Assembly (NCBI GenBank): GCA_963930185.1 | Contig: CAWVLT010000074.1 | Coordinates: forward strand, 1-64,000 | Reading direction: 5' to 3' | DNA length: 64,000 nt | From: JAGZEG01 sp963930185 | GTDB taxonomy: Bacteria > Actinomycetota > Coriobacteriia > Coriobacteriales > UMGS124 | Shown: piece by piece, positions 9,723 through 18,150 of the stretch | Numbering within the stretch: position 1 is the stretch's first letter | Layout: every line of letters starts with the position of its first letter | The notes under the pieces: generated by a model | What the model saw: only the letters and a program-made list of their open reading frames with translations | The model's database searches: none | What the model was told of the DNA's origin: nothing | Position numbers and translations under genes: made by a program

Positions 9723-10020
9723 GGTGGGCGAAGGACATGAGCACTCCAGAGCGGGTATGTGGCTTGCCTTGTGCGCTGGGCTGTGGGTCAGGATTGTCGT
9801 TTCTGAATTTGGATGGTCAGGAATAGTGATTGCGAATGACATGAGTGAATCGCTAGGATTTTCAGCAAGCAGTCCATCTGCGGTGATACCATGATAAGAA
9901 TCAGTAACACCGGTTGGTGACCCATAAATCCATTCGCTTTTGCTGTTCTTGACCCTGCGCCCGCATCAATGCGGTTCAGAATTGCCCATCTTGACCAGTT
10001 GCCATTGAAGCCCCAAACGC
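9723..10020. other. Non-coding stretch between two converging flavoprotein genes
   Basis: About 300 bp between two strong hairpins. The open frames here have no ribosome site and no recognisable protein. I see no RNA gene or repeat. Confidence 0.5.
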
Positions 10021-10064
10021 ACAGGCCCCGTTGACGTGTTGTACATGGCGTCAACGGGGCCTGT
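10021..10064 (-). terminator. Perfect 16-bp stem after the 10130 flavoprotein
   Basis: ACAGGCCCCGTTGACG / CGTCAACGGGGCCTGT with a 12-base loop, 66 bp beyond the stop of the leftward gene. It is the likely terminator of that gene. Confidence 0.75.
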
Positions 10065-10129
10065 GACTATTTTGTCCTTGTTATTGGACGCTTGCCTTTC
10101 GACCTGCGTCCTCGCGCTTCATGCCTGCT

Positions 10130-12151
10130 TTACGCGTTGGCCTGGCTCAGCGCGTCCTCCACGGCGGCCTGGAAGCCGCGCAGGGTGTTGGAGGCGCCGG
10201 AGGCGATGTCGACGGCCGCGGGGTCCTGGGTCTCGACGATCTCCTCGCAGTAGGTCGGCAGGGCCAGCTCGCCGATGGTCTCGGTCTCGGAGGACTCCAC
10301 GACCTCGCAGGAGGTGATCCTGCCGCCCTCGACGGTCACCGACAGCGTGATCTTGCCGCCGTAGCCCTGGCCGCTTCCCTCGTAGGTGCCGTCGGGCACG
10401 GAGGCCACGTCCACGGCGCTCTCGGCCGCCGCCGCTGCGGCCTCGGCGTCGAGCTTCTCCTGGTGCGTCATGGCCGGCTCGGTCGCGCCCTCGAACTCGC
10501 TCTTGGCGCGCTTGGCCGCGTTCTGGCCGGCGAAGCGGCCGAACACCATGGTCTCGGACAGGTTGCCGCCGCCGTTGTACATGTCGGCGAACACAGAGCC
10601 CATCTCGCCGCCCTCGAACAGGCCCTCGATGGGAAGGCCGTCGATGCCGATGACCTGGGCGTACTGGTTGCGGCGCGGGCCGCCCTGGGTGTTGAACATC
10701 GTGGGGCCGATCTTCAGCGCGTAGAACGGGCCGGTCTCCACGGGCACGGTGCACATGCGGCCGAAGTCGTCCTCCTCGCCCTCGTCGTTGTTGGCGTGGC
10801 AGTGGGCGTTGTACTTCTCCAGGGCCTTGTCCAGCTCGCCGTTGGCGTTGAAGTCGGGCGCCTCGCCCTGGTCGCGGATGGCCTGCGACAGCTCCTCGAT
10901 GGTCTCGCCCGAGATGATGAGGCCGCTTTCGATCTCCTCGGAGTTGTCGTCGCTGAAGCCGTTGGTCATGGGGCCGTCGGCGATGTGCGTAGAGTCGATG
11001 ATGAGGTAGGCGGGCAGGGGCATCGGGGTGATGATCCAGCGACCGCCGATCTTGATGCGGCCGTGACGGGTCTCGGCCAGCTCGTTCTGGAAGCGCGAGC
11101 CGTCAAGGCCGGCGTAGATGCCGTTGGTGGCGCTGGCGCCGCCGAACTTGGTGGTGGTCAGGCTCGGGTTCTGGTAGGTCCACATGTAGCCGGAGACGTT
11201 GCTCATGTGCCACAGCTGCGCGCCGACCTGCTGGGCCATGTGGATGCCGTCGCCGGTGTTGGTGGTGCCGGCCTGCAGGTAAGTGTAGGGCAGCTGGGTA
11301 TAGTCGGAGATCATGTCCTTGTTGGCCTCGAAGCCGCCGGTGCACAGGCACACGCCGCCGTTGGCCTTGATCTTGAGCTCGGCGCCGTCCTTCTCCACGA
11401 CGCAGCCGATGACCGCGCCCTCGGCGTCGGTGATGAGGCGCTTGCCGGGGCAGCCCTTCCACACGGTGAGCTTGTCGTCGTCGATGCGGGAGTTCACGGC
11501 CTCCATGCACAGGTTGTAGTAGCTGGCGTCAAAGCGGGTGCCCGAAGCGGAGAGGCACAGGCAGTGGGTTGACTCGGGGATCTCGGGGAACTCGTTCCAG
11601 TTGTAGATGTAGCCCTTGCGGCCCAGGCCCCAGGCGTTGTCCACCAGGTGCCAGCTGGCGGCCTGGCCGGCCTCCATCGGGAACTTGTCAACGGGGTTCT
11701 CGCCCTCGGGCGGGCAGATGAGATCGGGATCGCCGCCCAGAGGACCAGTCATCCACTCCCAGTTGCCGGCAGCGCCCTCGCACATGCCGCGCAGGGCCTC
11801 CTCGTCCCAGTTGTGGAAGTTGCCCATGAGCTTGGAGAAGTAGCCATAGAGCTGGTCGGCGTCGTCGGTGGCGATGACGAACTGGCCGCTCGCCTTGGTG
11901 TTGCAGGGCTCCTGGCCCTCGGGGGCCTTCTCGCACACCAGGACCTTCACGCCCTCCTCGTAGGCCGCGACGGCCGCGTTGGCGCCGGCGCCGCCCAGGC
12001 CCAGAACCACGACGTCGTACTCGCCGTCCCAGGCGACGTCGTCGGCGCTGGTGACTTCCTCGGCCCATGAGGTGGTCGCGCTGGCCAGAACACCCATGGT
12101 GGCGGCGCCCATGGCCGCACCCTTGAGCAGATCCCTACGAGTCATTTCCAT
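10130..12151 (-). CDS. TAT-exported flavoprotein with C-terminal FMN-binding domain
   Basis: A 673-residue enzyme. The ATG at 12151 is preceded by GAGGAGGAACTGAGC. The signal motif TRRDLLKG is at residues 4-11 and the FAD loop GLGGAGANAA at 51-60. Residues about 580-673 are an FMN_bind domain whose DIASGAS motif predicts FMN on Ser654; serine rather than threonine is unusual but tolerated in the family. The substrate loop is GSRFQNEL. It shares NTQGGPRRNQYAQ and the GGEMGSVF region with the proteins at 7649 and 45429. The gene is very GC-rich at third positions, more so than the 872 or 28695 flavoproteins. It is divergent from the LysR gene at 12365. Confidence 0.9.
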   Translation of the reverse strand: MEMTRRDLLKGAAMGAATMGVLASATTSWAEEVTSADDVAWDGEYDVVVLGLGGAGANAAVAAYEEGVKVLVCEKAPEGQEPCNTKASGQFVIATDDADQLYGYFSKLMGNFHNWDEEALRGMCEGAAGNWEWMTGPLGGDPDLICPPEGENPVDKFPMEAGQAASWHLVDNAWGLGRKGYIYNWNEFPEIPESTHCLCLSASGTRFDASYYNLCMEAVNSRIDDDKLTVWKGCPGKRLITDAEGAVIGCVVEKDGAELKIKANGGVCLCTGGFEANKDMISDYTQLPYTYLQAGTTNTGDGIHMAQQVGAQLWHMSNVSGYMWTYQNPSLTTTKFGGASATNGIYAGLDGSRFQNELAETRHGRIKIGGRWIITPMPLPAYLIIDSTHIADGPMTNGFSDDNSEEIESGLIISGETIEELSQAIRDQGEAPDFNANGELDKALEKYNAHCHANNDEGEEDDFGRMCTVPVETGPFYALKIGPTMFNTQGGPRRNQYAQVIGIDGLPIEGLFEGGEMGSVFADMYNGGGNLSETMVFGRFAGQNAAKRAKSEFEGATEPAMTHQEKLDAEAAAAAAESAVDVASVPDGTYEGSGQGYGGKITLSVTVEGGRITSCEVVESSETETIGELALPTYCEEIVETQDPAAVDIASGASNTLRGFQAAVEDALSQANA

Positions 12152-12265
12152 GCTCAGTTCCTCCTCTTAGAGAAGCTAAAGAACGGGCGCACCCCCTGTG
12201 CGCCGCGCTTTCCCATTAAAGCTATTGCCTCTGTGTATTTGAAGTGCCAATAATATGCGGATGGT

Positions 12266-12281
12266 TAAACCGTGAGGTTTA
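12266..12281. promoter_or_regulatory. LysR-type operator candidate TAAACC-N4-GGTTTA
   Basis: Perfect 6-bp inverted repeat with a 4-base spacer in the 213-bp region between the divergent flavoprotein (start 12151) and LysR (start 12365) genes. The size and T-N-A symmetry suit a LysR binding box. Binding is inferred. Confidence 0.45.
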
Positions 12282-12364
12282 GTCTTCAGCACATGCTAGT
12301 GCATGCCGGTCGTGTGGCGAGGTGCGGGCCGGGGCAGGATGATGGACCAAGGGGGCGGGGCATC

Positions 12365-13267
12365 ATGAACGACAGCCAGCGTAGCTTGTTTATCGACGTC
12401 GCGGAGCAGGGGAGCTTCTCGAAGGCGGCGCAGAAGCGCTTCGTGACGCCCCAGTCCGTATCCCAGCAGATCCGCCGCTTGGAGTCAGAACTGGGGGTCT
12501 CGCTGCTCGACCGCACCTCGCAGGGCGTGCGGCTTACCGATGCGGGGAAGGTCTTCTTTGACGGCTGCAGACGCATCGAGCAGGAGATAGGGGAGCTGGC
12601 GGCGCGCTGCGTCGAGGTGGCCCGCGCGGCCCGGCAGGTCATACGCCTGGGCATGTCGACAACCTACTCACTTGCCCTGTTCCCCCGCCTTGTCCCTGTC
12701 TATCTGCAGAGCTACCCTGCGGCGCGCGTCGAGTACGCGGATGTGGGGCCGTCGGCCCTCGACGGCCTGCTCGAGGGGGCGTACGACGTGGTCGAGGGCA
12801 CCGAGCCCACCTACGAAGGCACGTCGATCCCTGACGTGCGCTTTGCCTTTCTCCCGCTGCTTGCGTCGAGGCGATGGGCGCTGATGTCTCCCCTCAACCC
12901 GCTATCCCACCTCAGCGTGATCGAGCCTGCGGACCTGGTGGGCGAGCGGGTCTACGTATACAGCTCGCGCTGGGCCGAGGGGCTGCAGCGGTGGCTGCGC
13001 GAGCACTGCACGGGCATCGAGCTGCTGCAAGTGCCCTCGCCCGACCTACAGGCGGTTCTCGAGCTGTGCGACGAGGCGTCGGTGTTTCTGGTGCCCGAGC
13101 AGCTCAAGGACAAGTACGAGGCGCTCATCCCCGTGTCGCTGGACGTCGACGTGAAGACCGAGTATGGCCTGGTGTACCTGCCCGAGCAGAAGGGGCGCCT
13201 GGCCGATCTGCTGGACGTGGCTCGCCGGGTGTTTGCGGCCGAGGCGGGAGCCCCGTCCTCGTCATAG
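12365..13267 (+). CDS. LysR-family transcriptional regulator
   Basis: A 300-residue LysR protein. The ATG at 12365 (MNDSQRSLFIDVAEQGSF) sits after GGGGGCGGGG; the frame is open upstream to 12272 but that extension looks non-coding. The HTH is SFSKAAQKRFVTPQSVSQQ with SLLDRTSQGVRLT after it. The effector domain runs from about residue 90. It is divergent from and presumably controls the C-terminal-FMN flavoprotein at 10130. The downstream queuosine-type genes are 250 bp away and unlikely to be in the same unit. Confidence 0.92.
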   Translation: MNDSQRSLFIDVAEQGSFSKAAQKRFVTPQSVSQQIRRLESELGVSLLDRTSQGVRLTDAGKVFFDGCRRIEQEIGELAARCVEVARAARQVIRLGMSTTYSLALFPRLVPVYLQSYPAARVEYADVGPSALDGLLEGAYDVVEGTEPTYEGTSIPDVRFAFLPLLASRRWALMSPLNPLSHLSVIEPADLVGERVYVYSSRWAEGLQRWLREHCTGIELLQVPSPDLQAVLELCDEASVFLVPEQLKDKYEALIPVSLDVDVKTEYGLVYLPEQKGRLADLLDVARRVFAAEAGAPSSS

Positions 13268-13415
13268 CCGCTTGCGCCGGCGTGGGCGCCGCGGGCTGTT
13301 TGAGGCGTTTCGCGGCACCTCCGGTGGCCGGCCATGGCCAGGCGTACGGCGGCATGGCCTCTTGTGGTACCATCTGCACGTCCTATCCGTCGAGGCAGTT
13401 CGAAACCATCCTGCC

Positions 13416-13495
13416 TTGGGAGGTCGTTGCGTGCGCGCCGTAACCCGGCGCGCCCTGCTCCGCGTGGCGACGGCTCCCTCAACCAAAACTAAGGA
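13416..13495 (+). promoter_or_regulatory. Structured leader, possible preQ1-type riboswitch
   Basis: The leader of the radical SAM/YhhQ pair contains a GAGGTCG segment (from 13421), an 8-bp perfect hairpin (GCGCGCCG / CGGCGCGC) and a CTCCCTC complement. It ends in an A-rich AACCAAAACTAAGGAG tail containing a Shine-Dalgarno-like AAGGAG. GGTCG, a cytosine before the closing strand, and AAAACTAAGG resemble preQ1-I aptamers, where the tail pairs back and hides the ribosome site. The inserted hairpin is not normal for that class and pseudoknot pairing is only partial, so the assignment is tentative; the position before a queuosine-salvage gene is the main support. Confidence 0.3.
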
Positions 13496-13519
13496 GACAA
13501 GGGGCCCGGCCCCGCCCAT

Positions 13520-14344
13520 ATGCAACGTTACGGCGTCATCCGCGAGAAGCGGCCGCGCGAGATCGTGCTGCTGCGCACGACTGGCTGCGCGTACCGCAAG
13601 TGCGCGTTTTGCGACTACCACCTGGACCGCTCGCCCGACACGGACGCAAACCTCGCCCTCAACCGTTCGGTGCTCGACCGGGTTACCGGCGAGTTCGGCG
13701 AGATCGAGATCCTCGACAGCGGGTCGGTGTTCGACTTCGACGAGCCCACGCTCGAGCTCATCCGGCAGGTGTGTCGCGAGCGCGGCATCAAGGTGATCCA
13801 CTTCGAGTCCCACTACCTGTACCGCGATCGTATCCCCGCCCTGCGAGCGGCCTTCTCCGACTTCGACCTCAAGCTCAAGCTCGGCCTGGAGACGTTTGAC
13901 GCCGACCTGCGCGAGCGCGTGCTGCGCAAGGGGATCGTGCGTGGCGATGCGCCGCGTGGGAGCGAAGGCACCACCGGCGATGGTGGCCTGCTCGGAGCCT
14001 GCCTGCGCGATGTCGGTGGGTGCGCCGCCGCCTCGAATGAAGGCGGCTTTGTGGCGGCGCCGGTTCCCGAAACCGACCCGGCCGTGATCGCCGAGCATTT
14101 CGACGAGGCCAACTTCCTCTTTGGCCTGACCGGCCAGACACGTGCGTCCATGGAGCGCGACGTGGAGCTGGGCCTTGAGCACTTCGAGCGCATCTGCGTG
14201 AACGTGATGTGCGCCAACTCCACCAAGATCCGCCCCGACGAGGCGGTGGTCGCCGAGTTCATGGAGCACCTCTACCCACGCCTTCGCGACGACCTGCGTG
14301 CGGACGTGCTCGTGGAGAACACCGACTTCGGGGTGGGTGACTAG
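13520..14344 (+). CDS. Radical SAM enzyme, probable queuine lyase-like salvage enzyme
   Basis: A 274-residue radical SAM protein. Cys23, Cys28 and Cys31 (CAYRKCAFC) give a CX4CX2C cluster motif, one residue longer than the usual CX3CX2C. Its stop is 3 bp before the start of yhhQ, so the two are translated together. Radical SAM enzymes of the QueL group, described in gut bacteria, convert queuine to preQ1 and are linked to precursor transporters. The linkage here suggests the same job, but I cannot confirm membership. Residues about 140-190 are a glycine- and alanine-rich stretch that looks like a lineage-specific insertion. The ATG at 13520 is 25 bp from AAGGAG, an unusually long gap, with a GGGGCCCGGCCCC hairpin between. 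Confidence 0.7.
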   Translation: MQRYGVIREKRPREIVLLRTTGCAYRKCAFCDYHLDRSPDTDANLALNRSVLDRVTGEFGEIEILDSGSVFDFDEPTLELIRQVCRERGIKVIHFESHYLYRDRIPALRAAFSDFDLKLKLGLETFDADLRERVLRKGIVRGDAPRGSEGTTGDGGLLGACLRDVGGCAAASNEGGFVAAPVPETDPAVIAEHFDEANFLFGLTGQTRASMERDVELGLEHFERICVNVMCANSTKIRPDEAVVAEFMEHLYPRLRDDLRADVLVENTDFGVGD

Positions 14345-14347
14345 GCG

Positions 14348-15064
14348 ATGAACGAGCTTCTACTCATCGGGTCGGTCGTGTTCATCTTCGGCATGGTGCT
14401 CGTGGCGTTTCGGCTGTTTGGCTCGGCGGGGCTGTACTGCATGTCCGTCGTGGCGATGGTGCTCGCCAACGTCGAGGTGCTGCTACTCGTGAGGGCCTTT
14501 GGCGTGGAGCAGACTCTGGGCAACGTGCTGTTTGCCTCGACGTTTCTGATCACGGACATCCTCTCGGAGTGCTATGGCAAGCGCGCAGCGAACCGCGCCG
14601 TGTCGCTGGGCCTGCTCGTGTCGGTGTTCTTCCTGGCGCTCAGCCAGAGCTGGCTGCTCTACGTGCCCAGCGCGGGCGATACGATGCGCCCGGCGTTCGA
14701 GCAGATCTTCTCTACCACGCCGCGCATGATGCTCGCCTCGTTCACGGTGTACGCGGTCAGCCAGTTCTTCGACGTATGGCTCTACCACCGGTGGTGGGAC
14801 CTCACCACGCGCCTGTGCGGCGACCGGGATCGGTTCCTGTGGCTGCGCAACAACGGTTCGACGCTGGTGAGCCAGCTCGTGAACACAGCGCTGTTCACGG
14901 TGGTGGCGTTCTGGGGGACCTATGATGTGCCCACGATCGTGTCGATCTTCGCCTCGAGCTACGCGATCTACGTGGTGACCTCGCTGCTTGACACGCCCTG
15001 CGTCTACATCGCCCGGCGCATCCATCGCGGGCATGCCCAGCGCGAGGGGTCGGCCGCGAGTTAG
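14348..15064 (+). CDS. yhhQ: Queuosine precursor transporter (YhhQ/VUT_1 family)
   Basis: A 238-residue integral membrane protein with about six segments. Family features are seen in TFLITDILSECYGKRAANRAV, the region that defines YhhQ, and in DVWLYHRWWDLT and the conserved LRNNGSTLVSQLVNT stretch. Characterised members import preQ0, preQ1 or queuine for tRNA queuosine. Coupling to the radical SAM gene suggests import of queuine followed by conversion inside the cell. The start at 14348 is 3 bp after the preceding stop. Confidence 0.92.
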   Translation: MNELLLIGSVVFIFGMVLVAFRLFGSAGLYCMSVVAMVLANVEVLLLVRAFGVEQTLGNVLFASTFLITDILSECYGKRAANRAVSLGLLVSVFFLALSQSWLLYVPSAGDTMRPAFEQIFSTTPRMMLASFTVYAVSQFFDVWLYHRWWDLTTRLCGDRDRFLWLRNNGSTLVSQLVNTALFTVVAFWGTYDVPTIVSIFASSYAIYVVTSLLDTPCVYIARRIHRGHAQREGSAAS

Positions 15065-15087
15065 TGAGATTTGCTTGGTTTTATTGT

Positions 15088-15117
15088 CGGGAGGGTCGTG
15101 TGATGCGGTCCCTCCCG
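15088..15117. terminator. Bidirectional terminator between yhhQ and the ATPase gene
   Basis: CGGGAGGG / CCCTCCCG with a 14-base loop, lying between convergent genes that end at 15064 and 15126. T-rich sequence (TTTTATTGT) on its left suits termination of the leftward ATPase transcript. Confidence 0.65.
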
Positions 15118-15125
15118 CGACTTCC

Positions 15126-16280
15126 CTAGAAGCCCCACTGACGAGCAAGTCCGGCGTCATCTGCCTCGAGTCCGGCCTTGAGCAGGTAGGGCTGCAGGTA
15201 GGGGATGTTGAACATGAGCTTGCCGTACCCCGCGCTCACGACGAGGCCCTCGTCAACGAGCTCCTGTCGCACGACGCTCATGGCCTTCTGGGTTTTCCCT
15301 AGGAGATCCGCCACCTCGCGCGTGGGTACCGTGCGGTCGGGCTGGATCGCCTGGGCCATCGCGACAAGGTAGGAGCGCTGCAACGGCGAAAGGGCGTCGA
15401 TGATCGGCTTGAGCGAACGGCGCTCGTAGGCCGCCAGGATGGCGGGGAAGGCCCCCTCGACCTCGCTTTGCTCGATGGTGTGCCTTCCCTCTTCGACACG
15501 CTCGTTCGCCAGCATCACGAGGTGGTAACCGGCGAGTTGGATGAAATAGGGGTGGCCCATGCTCAGGCGCGTCAGGTCATCGAGGGCGGCCGCGTCTATC
15601 GACAGCCCCCTGATACCCCCGAACGCCTTCGCAAGTGCGTCGTGCGCCTCGGCCGGGGTGAACACGCTTAGCGTCTCGTGCACGGCTCGGCGCATGAACG
15701 TGCAGCCTTCGTACTGTATGACCTTCTCATGGGCGTATGGCAGGCCAGCGACGGCCAAAATGATGTCATGGCCTTTGCGCGACGCCATCTGGAAGGCGCC
15801 GCATATCACGGAGAGGTCCTGCAGGGGTATTTTCTGAATCTCGTCAACTGAGACGAAAACGCCTTTCTTTGCTGCTTCACATGCCTCGATGAAGAGAACC
15901 TCGATGTCATCCACTCCGTATGTCGTTGTCTTGGAGATGGATGGGCCACCGATCCGCCCGCCGTTTCCCAAAACCGAGACTTCCAGCTCCGGGCTGACTC
16001 CCCGTGTAGTCGAATCGTGGCGAACCAGGCTGCGCGTGAAGCCGACGAGCGCCTTCTCCGCGTTGAGGTCTATTGTCTGCCAGCCGGCGGCGGATGCCAT
16101 CTGCGAGAGCTGCTCGAGTAGCGTCGTCTTGCCGCACCCGCGGTTTCCGGTGATGAAGAGCGCCCGATCCTCGCTGCCTCTGTCGGTCAGGGCGTACGAG
16201 AAGCGGTTCAGTATCGAGTCGCGACCAAAGAAGAAGTCGGGCTTTCCGCCAAAAATCGGGACAAACGGATTGGCGAACAT
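15126..16280 (-). CDS. AAA+ ATPase with C-terminal winged-helix domain
   Basis: A 384-residue stand-alone ATPase of the AAA_16 / archaeal-ATPase-like group. The start is taken as the ATG at 16280 (MFANPFVPIFGG) because GGAGG lies 6-7 bp upstream; an upstream ATG at 16334 has no ribosome site. Walker A is GNRGCGKTT (about residues 45-53) and Walker B is VFVSVDEIQ. The C-terminal third (LSPLQRSYLVAMAQAI, VPTREVADLLGKTQKAMS) looks like a winged helix, so it may bind DNA. Such proteins are often orphans of unknown role, proposed in regulation or stress response. It is preceded by a 9-bp tandem repeat array. Confidence 0.82.
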   Translation of the reverse strand: MFANPFVPIFGGKPDFFFGRDSILNRFSYALTDRGSEDRALFITGNRGCGKTTLLEQLSQMASAAGWQTIDLNAEKALVGFTRSLVRHDSTTRGVSPELEVSVLGNGGRIGGPSISKTTTYGVDDIEVLFIEACEAAKKGVFVSVDEIQKIPLQDLSVICGAFQMASRKGHDIILAVAGLPYAHEKVIQYEGCTFMRRAVHETLSVFTPAEAHDALAKAFGGIRGLSIDAAALDDLTRLSMGHPYFIQLAGYHLVMLANERVEEGRHTIEQSEVEGAFPAILAAYERRSLKPIIDALSPLQRSYLVAMAQAIQPDRTVPTREVADLLGKTQKAMSVVRQELVDEGLVVSAGYGKLMFNIPYLQPYLLKAGLEADDAGLARQWGF

Positions 16281-16337
16281 GGACACCTCCATCACGACGT
16301 GACTTCTCACTCCATGATAGGGGCTTTGTTTCAAAAG

Positions 16338-16391
16338 TCTAGGAAATCTATTAAATCTAAGAAGTCTAATAAATCTAGGAAATCTAGATTG
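16338..16391 (-). repeat. Six tandem 9-bp repeats (TCTAnnAAA) upstream of the ATPase gene
   Basis: Six exact-register units at 16338, 16347, 16356, 16365, 16374 and 16383: TCTAGGAAA, TCTATTAAA, TCTAAGAAG, TCTAATAAA, TCTAGGAAA, TCTAGATTG. A seventh TCTAGG occurs out of register at 16403. The array ends 58 bp upstream of the ATPase start, where an operator or upstream activating site would be. Variation is confined mostly to the two middle bases, as for a protein-binding iteron. Confidence 0.85.
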
Positions 16392-16457
16392 GTAGGTGAG
16401 AGTCTAGGGGCGCGACGGTGCCCAGGCGGGCCCTCGTTCTGGGCTCCTCTATGACAA

Positions 16458-16491
16458 GGGCGGGGCAGCCTTGCGCTCGGCTGTCCCGCCC
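16458..16491 (-). terminator. Terminator of the DUF362 gene
   Basis: GGGCGGGGCAGCC / GGCTGTCCCGCCC with an 8-base loop, about 50 bp beyond the stop of the leftward gene; TTGTC follows on that strand. Confidence 0.6.
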
Positions 16492-16539
16492 TCGGTTTCG
16501 TGCGATGTGCTGGTTGGCCGGCCGGCCTCGCGGCGTCCC

Positions 16540-17430
16540 TTACAGCTCGATCAGCTCGTACTCGCGGGTGCCGTAGCCCAGCTCGGCCGCGGCCTCGATG
16601 GTGTGGATGCCGTTGCGGCTGGTGACGCGCTCCATGAAGTGCTCCTTGCCGGGATCGTCGGAGGCCATGACCAGGTCGATGCAGGCCTGGTCGATGGCGA
16701 CGGGATCGAGCGAGGAGAGGATGCCCACGTCGGCCATGCAGGGGTCCTCGGCCACGGCGCAGCAGTCGCAGTCGACCGAGAGGTTCTTCATCACGTTGAC
16801 AAACGCGATCTTGCCAGCGAAGTGCTCGACCACGGTCTTGGCGGCGTCGGCCATGGCCTCGGGGAACTCAACCTGACTTGCGTGCTGCTTCCAGGTCTCG
16901 TAGCGGTCGTCGGTCTTGCCGGCCGAGTGGATGAGCGCCTTGCCCGCCCGGGAGGCGCAGCCGATGGAGAGCTGCTTGAGGGCTCCGCCGTAGCCGCCCA
17001 TGGGATGGCCCTTGAAATGGGCGAGGACGAGCATGGAGTCGTAGTTCAGGATGTTCTTGCCGACCAGGTTCTCCTTGAGGACCTTGCCGCCCTCGATGGG
17101 CCAGACGACGTCAGGTCCCTCGGCGTCCATCAGGTCTACGTCGAAGTACTTGTTCCAGCCGTGCTCCTCGAGCAGCTGCAAGTGCGACTCGGTGTTGTCG
17201 CGCACGCCACCCGACGCGTCGCCGTAGGCGGTGTTGCACTCCACAATGGTGCCGTGGACGGCTTCGACCATGGGCTTCCAGAACTCGGGATGCAGGAAGT
17301 TCTGGTTGCCTTTTTCGCCGGAGTGGACCTTGACGGCCACCTTGCCGGGCAGCTCGATGCCCAGCGCGCGGTACAGCTCAACGACCTTTTCCGGGGTGAT
17401 CTCCTTGGAGAAGTAGACCTTTGCTGGCAT
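16540..17430 (-). CDS. DUF362 domain protein
   Basis: A 296-residue protein of the DUF362 family. The ATG at 17430 follows GAGGAGGGTTCCAC. The family core covers nearly the whole length: KVAVKVHSGEKGN, a GGALKQLSIGCASR loop, and KGHPMGGYGGALK. A cysteine group at SVDCDCCAVAEDPCM followed by DPVAIDQACIDLV suggests an iron-sulfur or other metal site. Many relatives carry an extra ferredoxin domain, absent here. The function of the family is not established; in anaerobes it is often found near redox enzymes. It stands alone here. Confidence 0.85.
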   Translation of the reverse strand: MPAKVYFSKEITPEKVVELYRALGIELPGKVAVKVHSGEKGNQNFLHPEFWKPMVEAVHGTIVECNTAYGDASGGVRDNTESHLQLLEEHGWNKYFDVDLMDAEGPDVVWPIEGGKVLKENLVGKNILNYDSMLVLAHFKGHPMGGYGGALKQLSIGCASRAGKALIHSAGKTDDRYETWKQHASQVEFPEAMADAAKTVVEHFAGKIAFVNVMKNLSVDCDCCAVAEDPCMADVGILSSLDPVAIDQACIDLVMASDDPGKEHFMERVTSRNGIHTIEAAAELGYGTREYELIEL

Positions 17431-18150
17431 GTGGAACCCTCCTCACGAAATCTTGCGGACACGATTGTCTTGCAGCTTGGCGATGCGGAGTCGGCGTGGC
17501 AACGCGTGATGTGCGGGCCGCCGTGGCGCGCGGATCGCCGCGCCGCATGGCTGTGACGCATGTGGATACTGTAGCACTATCCTGACATTGTGTCACTCGG
17601 CTTCCAGAAATGCCATGGCCTGATGCGCAGACACCGATGACGTGATGTCGTAACGCCGACGACGCGGTATCGCATGCCCGGCCTTGCTTGGCGTGCGGCG
17701 ATATGACGAGTTGTTACCGGAAAACTGGGGATCGGACTACATTGCGAGTGGTGTTTTCTCGGGTATGAAAGGGGACTGCGAGACAGGCGTCGATATTACT
17801 CCCTATCTAACCTGCACTTTTCTGATCGGACGCAAAGCTCTGCGTGAGATCTGGGGATATGAGGCCTGCTCAAACGTAGTCCGATCCCTGGTTTTCTGGA
17901 TGTATCTGGCGATTTGGCCGCAAGGGTCGAGCATGCCGGTGGTTAGGGTCGTCGAACATGAGAGGCAGAGCCAGTGTCAAATCGCGCGCGTTGGATCATG
18001 GCGTTGGATCATGGTGGAATTTGGGGTGTCTTGCGGTGGCGAGTGATTTTGATTTGCCGTACTATTGGCGCGTTAGATTTGCCCGCGACGTTCCAGAGGT
18101 CGCGGCTCGAGACCCATATCGAGGCCAGATCCAAGACGGGAGTGACCAAC
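17431..18150. other. Long non-coding region with a 13-bp tandem duplication
   Basis: About 720 bp between the DUF362 gene and the PPOX-like gene. A perfect tandem duplication of GCGTTGGATCATG occupies 17988-18013. A 120-codon open frame (17684-18046) starts with TTG, has no ribosome site and matches nothing I recognise. AT-rich sequence near 18040-18090 could hold the promoter of the next gene. Confidence 0.5.

Noticed and set aside
10121..11572. 483-codon open frame on the + strand
   Set aside because: Antisense to the flavoprotein at 10130-12151; Val/Gly/Leu-repetitive composition is a by-product of GC-ending codons, no family match and no ribosome site.
13262..14269. 335-codon open frame on the - strand
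   Set aside because: Antisense to the radical SAM gene, which has clear family motifs.
17684..18046. 120-codon open frame in the 17.4-18.1 kb gap
   Set aside because: TTG start without a ribosome site, no recognisable domain, overlaps the promoter region of the PPOX-like gene.
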